In this document: positions 26,079 through 32,941 of the stretch, piece after piece
Position numbering within the stretch: position 1 is the first letter of the stretch
Layout: every line of letters starts with the position of its first letter
DNA from: Pseudomonadota bacterium
Lineage (GTDB): Bacteria; Pseudomonadota; Gammaproteobacteria; Berkiellales; Berkiellaceae
DNA length: 64,000 nt
NCBI GenBank assembly: GCA_018241965.1
Contig: JAFECS010000010.1
Coordinates: 16,916 to 80,915, forward strand
Direction: 5' to 3'
Program-made: the position numbers and the translations under genes
The notes under the pieces: model-generated
Told to the model about the DNA's origin: nothing
What the model saw: the letters and a program-made list of their open reading frames with translations, nothing else
The model's database searches: none

Positions 26079-28271
26079 TTAATCCCCGGATATAGCTTTA
26101 GTGGCTGTATCAAAACCACCTTTCATCGCACTTTCACCTACTTGAGCGCCTTTATCATGCGCAGCTTGCATTTCTTTAGCAAGATGACCTGCTTCACTAC
26201 CTTCACCTTGACCACCCATCCAGCGCACCACTTTATCAGGCAATACATAAATTAAACTAAAAGATTCATGAACTAAGGCTACCGCAATGGCTGTATACAT
26301 CATTAAAATGGCGATAAACCCAAAGGGACCAACACCGCTCACCAAACTCATTTTTAAAGCGCCGCTGAATCCAAAATTTAGAATTCCAATCGCCACCATT
26401 AATACCTTCTGACCAAAAATAAAGCCTAAAATCATTAAAGCAGGTCTTAAAAATAACCCTAATAAAATAACGATGGCATGGCCTGCTTTACCAATTTCAT
26501 CTTCAGAGGGGATAATCAAAGTAAGTGCAATCAAAGGCGCACCTAACATGGATTCAATAACCAAGAGCACCCAAGATATAGCGCTAAAGGTAAACACCAG
26601 TAATGGGATCAAAGGCACATACAGTGCTAAGGTAACACCAGATGTCCACACCAATAGCAGCATCACTGCGGCGATAGGCATGATGATTGCCAATAACTTA
26701 TCAAATCCCCATCCTAAAGGTTGGCAACCTTTCATAATCGACACAGCTAACCATATACCAAGAGCAACACCCATTGCTATCCAAAAGGCCATTTCAGCAG
26801 AGTTGGCCAATTTAGAGCCAAATACTGCCATGCATTCTATAGGATCACCTAATTGTGAATTTGGATCTGATGAGTTAACTAAACAGCCAGTCGTGATCGT
26901 TGTGCCCAATTGAGCCGCAGCGTCTGAAAAAAAGCTACCCCCCAAAATGGCCGAAAAAGCTCTTGACGCATTAGCATCGCCTGTATCGGGGGTATTCACT
27001 TGTAAAACAGGCGTGCTTCCTGAAAGGGCTGCGGCAGGTGAGATAACACCGAGGGTATTAACATATTGAGCATAGGAACCTGGAGTAGTGTAGTCTGCAC
27101 CTAAACCTGTTACCCGTTGAATAATAGGATCTGCAACACTGCTGCCTAGCAAAGTGTCAAGGCCGCTTTGAGATAAATTTGTATTTCCAAGGCTAACGGT
27201 GACATTTTTATAATTACCACTTCTTACCATTTGTCCATAATAATTGCCTGCATGTATCCATCCATCTTCTATGGCTTGTTCATAATTTTGTGAATAACCA
27301 CCTGCACCAGTTACTGTGGGACTGGAAGGATTATTTTGTTGAGCAATATTTTCAGCAGCACCTTGGATTACCCTTGCGGCTGAAACCCATAAGTTGGCAT
27401 ATTGCCATGTGCTGGAAGATGAGTTGGGGGCCAGTGCTTCTGCAGCAGCAGGTTCCATGGATTGCTCTGCTAAAAGCAGAGCATCGACAAATGATTGTTT
27501 ACGAGCAATCACCACAGGATCATTGGGATTATTTGTGGTTGATAAGGGGTTAGTGCCCACATCTGGAATGGTTATTGTGCCGCACAACGGGGCTTCATTA
27601 GGGCCAGGATTAGAGCGAGCAAACTGTATGCCTGAAAGATCTTTTAGTGCTGTTACTTGAATAAAATCATTATTCATGTTTTTAGCAGCAATAGGATCTT
27701 TTATCATGAGATCATTAAAAGCTTGCATGCAAAGTGTGGATTTAAAAATACTGGTAAGGCCAGGTAACATGTTTGTTACATCGGCTTTGCGCGTATCAGC
27801 AACAATACTACCTTGTGTAGATAAAGATTCTAAAGTTTGTTTCCATAACGCATTAGCTGCGCCCACCCCTTGCACGATTAACCACATCACTGTTAATTGG
27901 ATCCAGTTATAACCACCTACAGAAGGTAGTAGAAGGTAGACCCCAATACCTGCACGTGCCGGGATCCATACCGAAGACATTTTTTTACCTAGCGCTTCAC
28001 CTTCTTGTGCGGTGTTGATGGTGCCTATCACCGTTGTTACAATAATAATAACAATGGCAAGTGCAAAAACAATTTCATTAAAAAGGTAGTAAAGCTGACT
28101 AATAAGGGGGTTACCACTGGCGGTTAAGGGCAAAGAACCCATGGAGCCAAAAACCTGCCCCAAATACTGCATAGATTTGTCATTCGGTGATACGTCAAAT
28201 ACCCCTGCCATGACAATATTTGGCACCATGAGTGCCAAAATTAAAAACAGCCATTTAAAACCTTTGCTCAT
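26079..28271 (-). CDS. dotA: DotA paralogue 1, polytopic Dot/Icm membrane protein
   Basis: 730 residues with signal peptide MSKGFKWLFLILALMVPNIVMA and the same plan as the adjacent paralogue: SPNDKSMQYLGQVFGSMGSLPL, INTAQEGEALGKKMSSVWIPARAGIGVYLLLPS, a large periplasmic loop (about 165-490), several C-terminal helices (about 490-690) and SLIYVLPDKVVRWMGGQGEGSEA. Its place directly after icmV matches the Legionella icmV-dotA operon, so this is probably the orthologue and copy 2 the duplicate. Both are shorter than Legionella DotA (about 1048 residues), mainly in the periplasmic loop. The gap to icmV is four bases. Confidence 0.95.
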   Translation of the reverse strand: MSKGFKWLFLILALMVPNIVMAGVFDVSPNDKSMQYLGQVFGSMGSLPLTASGNPLISQLYYLFNEIVFALAIVIIIVTTVIGTINTAQEGEALGKKMSSVWIPARAGIGVYLLLPSVGGYNWIQLTVMWLIVQGVGAANALWKQTLESLSTQGSIVADTRKADVTNMLPGLTSIFKSTLCMQAFNDLMIKDPIAAKNMNNDFIQVTALKDLSGIQFARSNPGPNEAPLCGTITIPDVGTNPLSTTNNPNDPVVIARKQSFVDALLLAEQSMEPAAAEALAPNSSSSTWQYANLWVSAARVIQGAAENIAQQNNPSSPTVTGAGGYSQNYEQAIEDGWIHAGNYYGQMVRSGNYKNVTVSLGNTNLSQSGLDTLLGSSVADPIIQRVTGLGADYTTPGSYAQYVNTLGVISPAAALSGSTPVLQVNTPDTGDANASRAFSAILGGSFFSDAAAQLGTTITTGCLVNSSDPNSQLGDPIECMAVFGSKLANSAEMAFWIAMGVALGIWLAVSIMKGCQPLGWGFDKLLAIIMPIAAVMLLLVWTSGVTLALYVPLIPLLVFTFSAISWVLLVIESMLGAPLIALTLIIPSEDEIGKAGHAIVILLGLFLRPALMILGFIFGQKVLMVAIGILNFGFSGALKMSLVSGVGPFGFIAILMMYTAIAVALVHESFSLIYVLPDKVVRWMGGQGEGSEAGHLAKEMQAAHDKGAQVGESAMKGGFDTATKAISGD

Positions 28272-28275
28272 TACG

Positions 28276-28785
28276 TTACTTCGCCTTCTTTTGAGCCTCT
28301 TGTTTTGAAACAGAATCTTTGTTTTTCACTGTCAAATCACTTGATGCTGTATGCACTACCTCAGAATTCATCCATTCTTTAATGCTGCATCCTAATTTTT
28401 TATTTTTAATTTGGAATAGCCAAAAGTGGAAACGAAACGCTTGTGTGAGGGCATACAAGGCCAAACAAAATGAAATCAATGAAGCGACCATGCTTCCCAT
28501 GAAAGCAGTGTATAGTGCATAAATGACTACCGTCATTGCTAAGAAAATGAAAAAATAGCACAGGCGGGTGAATTCCTTTTGACGTTCAATGAGATCGCTT
28601 TCGGTGAGTTCCAATCGACGCATAGCTTCTTCGAAAGTTTCTACGGTATTTGCCTTTTTGGGGATCACAATATCCAAGAACAGGATCTTAAATCTGTCTG
28701 CAGTCTCTCCTAGGTAATCCCAGCTCATCCACTTATCGACGCGCACGTCAATAATCCGGCCACCCACCTTCTTAAATATACCCAT
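28276..28785 (-). CDS. icmV: IcmV, Dot/Icm inner-membrane protein
   Basis: 169 residues. The N-terminal segment MGIFKKVGGRIIDVRVDKWMSWDYLG is typical of IcmV and is followed by an amphipathic region. Two adjacent membrane helices come next (about 93-135, LCYFFIFLAMTVVIYALY and MGSMVASLISFCLALYAL), then a cytoplasmic C-terminus (FHFWLFQIKNKKLGCSIKEWM). Legionella IcmV is about 151 residues and is encoded immediately upstream of dotA, divergent from icmW-icmX, exactly as here. Its precise role in the apparatus is not known. It is the first gene of the icmV-dotA-dotA-ligase-decarboxylase operon. Confidence 0.93.
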   Translation of the reverse strand: MGIFKKVGGRIIDVRVDKWMSWDYLGETADRFKILFLDIVIPKKANTVETFEEAMRRLELTESDLIERQKEFTRLCYFFIFLAMTVVIYALYTAFMGSMVASLISFCLALYALTQAFRFHFWLFQIKNKKLGCSIKEWMNSEVVHTASSDLTVKNKDSVSKQEAQKKAK

Positions 28786-28948
28786 GATTTACCTCATATC
28801 CGTGCAGTAATTTGTTTGTATCCACACTAAAAACTGTTTTAGATGATGCTATGTATTTACTTTAGTTATCGATTGTTCTTTAGATAATGTTTACATTTAA
28901 CATCAGTTTATCATGTAACATAAATTGACTGAAATTATACCAAGACTG

Positions 28949-28963
28949 TTTGCTGATAGGTCA
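28949..28963 (+). promoter_or_regulatory. Shared dot/icm-type upstream motif (icmW copy 1)
   Basis: TTTGCTGATAGGTCA, part of GTTTGCTGATAGGTCAGTC. It differs by one base (G/A) from the core of the 63 kb copy (TTTGCTAATAGGTCG) over the first 14 positions. Confidence 0.5.
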
Positions 28964-29133
28964 GTCAAAAATAAAAGCAATTGGGGAACTTAAATTCAAA
29001 AGTAATTGCCTCATAATTAAAAACTAGGCCTTACTGAAAAAAAGACTGTGGATAAAACTGGTGTCTAGGGGTAATATGTTAGTGATACCCCTTATATTTA
29101 AATAAAGATAGGATGACCTAATACATAATACTA

Positions 29134-29148
29134 TTTGTTGATAGGTCA
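29134..29148 (+). promoter_or_regulatory. Shared dot/icm-type upstream motif (icmW copy 2)
   Basis: TTTGTTGATAGGTCA, one base different from copy 1 and only 14 bases before the icmW Shine-Dalgarno. At this position it may lie in the leader RNA or act as an operator. Confidence 0.45.
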
Positions 29149-29173
29149 CTTATTATTTCTTAAAGGAGAAACC

Positions 29174-29632
29174 ATGCCGGATATGTCACTTGAAGCAGTT
29201 CATACATTTTGGCACGACTATGATAAGCGTACCCTGTATAGAATTGTGACATCTATGGAAGGCATCGAACATTGGGCTGCAGACACTGATCCCAAAGTGG
29301 AAGAATCATTACTGCGCTTAGGCGCGTGTTTGGATAATATTACCGATTTTGAAATTTCCGATGAAGCCGTATTGATCAAAGTGTTAGCAAACATGCACTC
29401 GGGTCGGGCATTAAGACTGATGCAATTTCTGGATGTTTTAAAACCTGGCACTGCTTCTAAATTACTCATTTATGCTGAAGAGCAAACTAAAGATCCAGCC
29501 CATAAAAACAAATATGCAGATCTTTTTTTAAAGCGAAATTTATCTTTTGAACGTCTGCAATTACTCGGTAGAGTATTTGCACCAGAAAGAATCAATTTAG
29601 TGTTAAAAGCCTTGGAGTCTAATCATGAGTAA
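29174..29632 (+). CDS. icmW: IcmW, small acidic secretion chaperone/adaptor
   Basis: 152 residues from the ATG at 29174, chosen because AAAGGAG lies six bases upstream and the length then equals Legionella IcmW (151); an in-frame start at 29135 has no such site. Family features: MPDMSLEAVHTFWHDYDKRT, SMEGIEHWAADTDPKVEESLLRLG and LRLMQFLDVLKPGTASKLLIYAEE. IcmW binds IcmS, and the pair delivers a large class of effectors to DotL. Its 3' end overlaps the next gene by eight bases. The order icmV/dotA divergent from icmW-icmX is conserved with Legionella. Confidence 0.96.
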   Translation: MPDMSLEAVHTFWHDYDKRTLYRIVTSMEGIEHWAADTDPKVEESLLRLGACLDNITDFEISDEAVLIKVLANMHSGRALRLMQFLDVLKPGTASKLLIYAEEQTKDPAHKNKYADLFLKRNLSFERLQLLGRVFAPERINLVLKALESNHE

Positions 29633-30008
29633 TATACCCAAAGTGCTTGTTATGATTGCCCTTGGTGTTCTTTATAATAATGCCATGGCTGATTGGCGAG
29701 CCGATGCTGCCAATCTTGATCAAAACAGTGGATTAAATACAACACATGCCATTGAAAGTGCAAGAAATGATTTGGCAAAGTATCAACCGCCACAACCTTG
29801 TATGGATAAGAATCCAGAAACTTTTAATCTGGATGCTCCTGCTGCCCTAGCTTGTGGTGGCGGCGCAAGTGGAGGTGGCGCTGGTGGTGGTACTGGCGGC
29901 GCTGGCGGTGCTGGCGGTGCTGGCGGTGCTGGCGGTGTGGGTGGCGCAGGTGGCGGAGCTATCCAAGGTGAACAAACAGGATCGGGTACAAGCTTTGATC
30001 ATATGTAA
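29625..30008 (+). CDS. Small exported glycine-rich protein between icmW and icmX
   Basis: 127 residues with a signal peptide (VLVMIALGVLYNNAMA, cleavage near residue 22), a short mature region with two cysteines (QPPQPCMDKNPETFNLDAPAALAC, possibly disulphide-bonded) and a Gly/Ala tail of repeated GGAGGAGG units (about 80-115). It overlaps icmW by eight bases and precedes icmX by 39, so it belongs to this operon. I know of no gene between icmW and icmX in Legionella. The Gly-rich tail resembles the Gly-rich tracts of DotG in this genome, so it may be a periplasmic accessory of the secretion machine; that is inference. Confidence 0.8.
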   Translation: MSNIPKVLVMIALGVLYNNAMADWRADAANLDQNSGLNTTHAIESARNDLAKYQPPQPCMDKNPETFNLDAPAALACGGGASGGGAGGGTGGAGGAGGAGGAGGVGGAGGGAIQGEQTGSGTSFDHM

Positions 30009-30047
30009 TGAATTTTTAATATAAATTGAAAATTAAGCGAGCGTGTT

Positions 30048-31295
30048 ATGAAAAGGTACAAAGCAAAACAGATGATGAGTGTCATGATGCTTGTAGGCGC
30101 GTTCATGGCACCTGCGCTTACCTATGCAGATGCTGAAGATGTCGCTGCTATTAATGGATTAAAGGCAAGTAATGAAGGGAATTTCTCTACAATAAATAAT
30201 TCTTTATCGCCGTTGCAAAATATTCAAACAAACACACAAAATATTAATGATTTTTTGAATGCCCATGTCAAAAATGATGAATATTTTCAAGCCTTACTAA
30301 ATTATGAAGCTGCGGCTAGATTCAATGAGCTCCAATATAACCAGCAATTATTATACATGGCAGCACCCGGTAGTATTTGGGCTGTCAGTGCTGGGGGCAT
30401 TGTTGGTAAAACCAAGGTCGGTGATGCAGCAAAAAAGCTTGTTAATACTTCAATCCTTACCTCAATTAAAGGATATAGCACAGCAAGCAATTATAGTGGT
30501 CCGATGGCCAATGGCACGCCCACAAGCTCTATAGATTTAATTCCTTCAGGCACAGTATTAACCAAAGATGTCCTCTATGACAAATACGTATCTCCCTTTG
30601 TAACAAGTGGTGATACCACCGGTTTAACGGTTATCAACTTTGGTCAATTTTTGCAAACCCCCAATTTATCAAAAGCGAAAATTGCGCCTGAGCAAAGTGA
30701 ACAGATGATTAGTTTAATCACTACACCATTTCCAACGGTTGATCCTACTATTAAAGATCAAATTTCAGGGGCTAAGTTGAATCCAAGTGGTTTAACCGGT
30801 GCTTCCAAAGAAGGCATTGTTGATGCGATGGTGGAAAATGCTATTGTATCGGTCAGTGTCAGTGCCCTTGGTGATATCGTTGCCAGACGCACACCAGCGT
30901 TAGATAGCAATGGTAATCCTATTGATAGTGTCATGGAAGCGATGGATAATTACAGCTCACAACGTTTTACGAATCCTGCCTGGTATGAGCAAATCAGCGC
31001 TTCTTCAGATACTGCATTGTTAAGAGAGCTTGCGCATATGCAAGCCTACAGTTCCTACATGCAGTTTCAACAATTTAGGGTATTGGAACAACAAATGGCA
31101 TTATTAGCAACGATGAATGCAGTCATGGCTAAAATGAACACCAATATGGATAAGTTGAATGTTCAAATGCAAAAAGCTGCAGCACAAGCTGCACAAGCTT
31201 CACAAAATTTGCAAAACGCAACCAGTGCTAAGTGCGGATCCAATCAATACCCAGATGCCAATGGTAATTGTGTAGATATACCTAAAGCACCTTAA
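30048..31295 (+). CDS. icmX: IcmX, periplasmic/secreted Dot/Icm protein
   Basis: 415 residues with signal peptide MMLVGAFMAPALTYADA. The mature protein contains the IcmX pattern SPLQNIQTNTQNINDFLNAHVKN, then LNYEAAARFNELQYNQQLLYMAAPGSIWAVSA, and near the C-terminus ELAHMQAYSSYMQFQQFRVLEQQMALLATMNAVMAKMN. It ends with a helical Ala/Gln tail and two Cys (SAKCGSNQYPDANGNCVD). IcmX is required for Dot/Icm function in Legionella (about 466 residues), and part of it is released. It follows icmW in the conserved order; a hairpin with a T-rich tail lies about 65 bases downstream. Confidence 0.93.
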   Translation: MKRYKAKQMMSVMMLVGAFMAPALTYADAEDVAAINGLKASNEGNFSTINNSLSPLQNIQTNTQNINDFLNAHVKNDEYFQALLNYEAAARFNELQYNQQLLYMAAPGSIWAVSAGGIVGKTKVGDAAKKLVNTSILTSIKGYSTASNYSGPMANGTPTSSIDLIPSGTVLTKDVLYDKYVSPFVTSGDTTGLTVINFGQFLQTPNLSKAKIAPEQSEQMISLITTPFPTVDPTIKDQISGAKLNPSGLTGASKEGIVDAMVENAIVSVSVSALGDIVARRTPALDSNGNPIDSVMEAMDNYSSQRFTNPAWYEQISASSDTALLRELAHMQAYSSYMQFQQFRVLEQQMALLATMNAVMAKMNTNMDKLNVQMQKAAAQAAQASQNLQNATSAKCGSNQYPDANGNCVDIPKAP

Positions 31296-31334
31296 GAAGT
31301 TATTAAGGAGTGACTTAAAGATTAAACCATTGTA

Positions 31335-31340
31335 TATAAT
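31335..31340 (+). promoter_or_regulatory. Possible -10 element for the BCCT-type transporter gene
   Basis: A consensus TATAAT after the icmX stop. No clear -35 was found at 16-18 bases upstream. If used, the transcript would begin near 31347 and include the hairpin at 31361-31377 in its leader. Confidence 0.3.
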
Positions 31341-31360
31341 AGGTTAACTGAACCTCATGG

Positions 31361-31385
31361 GGGGCAATGATTGCCCCTTCTTTTT
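31361..31385 (+). terminator. Rho-independent terminator or leader hairpin after icmX
   Basis: The stem GGGGCAA-TGA-TTGCCCC (31361-31377) is followed by TTCTTTTT, the form of an intrinsic terminator for icmWX. The next start codon is only a few bases away, so for the downstream gene it would be a leader structure instead. Confidence 0.65.
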
Positions 31386-31388
31386 GCA

Positions 31389-32834
31389 ATGCATTATAAA
31401 CGTTATATTGTTGGTATTCTAGCTTTTATTGGCTCCATCTTTATAGGATGGCTGTCCTTATTTCATACCAATTGGCTTTTGCTTTACACGCTTTTTAATT
31501 ATATTTTTGGTTATTTATTACTTCTAATTTGTGTCACGCCCGCAGGTAGCATAGTGATGGGCAAAGAAAGTGATAAACTGCCGCTCATACAGTGGCTGGG
31601 TAAACTCTTTCTAGGTCAAGTCGTATTAATAATTTTTACATTCGCAGCATTTACGGCTTTTATATTAAATGGCCCCAGTTTAGCACCTACAAACATTAGC
31701 CTAGCTTTTGCACAAAACGCCATTCTGGATTATACCCGTTGGATGTGGGGTATTTTCCCTTGGGGTGTATATGGTTTTTGGGCGTTGATTCTAGCTTATA
31801 TTGTTTATATTAAAAAAGGTCAGCCTTATTTTTACCAACTGGCCCGAAATTTGTTCTCAAAGCGATTTGATCCAATGATCAAGGCTTATGTAGAGGGCAC
31901 GGTAAATGGTACCACGATGATGGCCATTGCTTTAGTTGCCTGTGCTATTGCTTTGTTATTCAGTTATGCTTTTGAAGCCCGGCATGGTGTGGATCATTTC
32001 AAAGTTCCTGCAATGACCTATATGATTTTGTCATTTTTTATGCTGTTTATTTCTATTAAAAAGGGTCAAAGATTATTCAAATTTATCACTGTAAAAAGTA
32101 AGTCTTATGTCTTGTTTTTTGCATTTATGATAATCATTTTATCAGTACTTTTTATGATAAGTAGTTACGCCAATGTTTGGTTGATGAAGGCACATGCTGA
32201 GCTTGTTAGACTGCAATGTGTTGAATGCAGAAACTATTTTAAAAAAATCCCAGAGGAAGTTCGTTTTGCCGCTATTTATTGGGGTTGGTGCATGATCTGG
32301 GTGCCGCTTGCTGGCTCCTATTTGGCTCAAATTTCTAAAGGGAGAACTATCAGAGAGTTTGTAATAGGACTTTTTTTGCTACCTGCTATTTTGCTCGTCA
32401 TTAAATTCCATTGGGGGCTTGCACCTTTTGAAGCTATTTTGTCACATGTGGCGATGTGGGATAGTACAATAAAATATCTTGGATTAGCTTCAGTTGCGGG
32501 AATTTTATTTGTACTTGTCATCAAGCACTTTAAAGACTCAACACTGTTTTCAAGCGGCTATCTTTTGCCTGATAGTGCTAAATCCAATCGGTTGTGGCTG
32601 CAAGATGCAAGCAAAGTGAAGGGGATTAGTAAAATAGCCCAAAAAATTGCACTGCTGATGATGGGAACGCTTTTTGTGCATACCATCTCTGGATGGTATG
32701 GGGTGCAAGTGGAAGTGCTAGCAATGGGTATTTTAGTGCTTAATGCGGCTTATGCCGGATTCCATTTAATGAATATTCGCTTCCTCAAAGACCGTGTTTG
32801 GCTTGGTAATCGCAATATCCCGCCTTTTGACTAA
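31389..32834 (+). CDS. Divergent BCCT-family transporter (betaine/carnitine/choline type)
   Basis: About 481 residues from the ATG at 31389, with some 11-12 membrane helices. BCCT hallmarks: WMWGIFPWGVYGFWALILAY and the signature-like AAIYWGWCMIWVPLAGSYLAQISKGRTIREFVIGLFLLPA (about residues 295-335), which corresponds to the family W-x-W-W...R-I-S-x-G-R-T-I-R-E pattern. BCCT proteins import compatible solutes or quaternary amines. The aromatic box residues cannot be assigned without alignment, so the substrate is open. No Shine-Dalgarno precedes the chosen start and a hairpin ends 12 bases before it, so the start and its control are unsure. It lies between icmX and an effector candidate. Confidence 0.75.
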   Translation: MHYKRYIVGILAFIGSIFIGWLSLFHTNWLLLYTLFNYIFGYLLLLICVTPAGSIVMGKESDKLPLIQWLGKLFLGQVVLIIFTFAAFTAFILNGPSLAPTNISLAFAQNAILDYTRWMWGIFPWGVYGFWALILAYIVYIKKGQPYFYQLARNLFSKRFDPMIKAYVEGTVNGTTMMAIALVACAIALLFSYAFEARHGVDHFKVPAMTYMILSFFMLFISIKKGQRLFKFITVKSKSYVLFFAFMIIILSVLFMISSYANVWLMKAHAELVRLQCVECRNYFKKIPEEVRFAAIYWGWCMIWVPLAGSYLAQISKGRTIREFVIGLFLLPAILLVIKFHWGLAPFEAILSHVAMWDSTIKYLGLASVAGILFVLVIKHFKDSTLFSSGYLLPDSAKSNRLWLQDASKVKGISKIAQKIALLMMGTLFVHTISGWYGVQVEVLAMGILVLNAAYAGFHLMNIRFLKDRVWLGNRNIPPFD

Positions 32835-32941
32835 CCGCGCGTAATTACACGTATATTCACTGAACCAGTTCCTTATTTAAATTGTCTCATTAACAGTAAA
32901 TAGTCTATTTTTTACATCGTTAGAATTAATAGGTGTAAGTG

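Larger units (their letters stand above)
28786..29173. promoter_or_regulatory. Divergent control region between icmV and icmW
   Basis: This 388-base AT-rich gap has no gene. It contains two direct copies, on the plus strand, of a 15-base motif: TTTGCTGATAGGTCA (28949-28963) and TTTGTTGATAGGTCA (29134-29148), 185 bases apart. A TGACCT in inverted orientation is at 29114-29119. Near icmV, CTAAAA-ACTG-TTTTAG forms a small palindrome (28827-28842). The strong icmW ribosome site AAAGGAG is at 29162-29168. No textbook -35/-10 pair was certain for either direction. Confidence 0.55.

Noticed and set aside
24109..28000. Several plus-strand open frames of 60-146 codons across the dotA region
   Set aside because: All lie antisense within dotA copies, lack ribosome sites and show no independent codon signature.
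29135..29173. An upstream start giving a 165-residue IcmW
   Set aside because: The ATG at 29174 has an ideal AAAGGAG site and gives the family length; the upstream start would overlap the regulatory motif.
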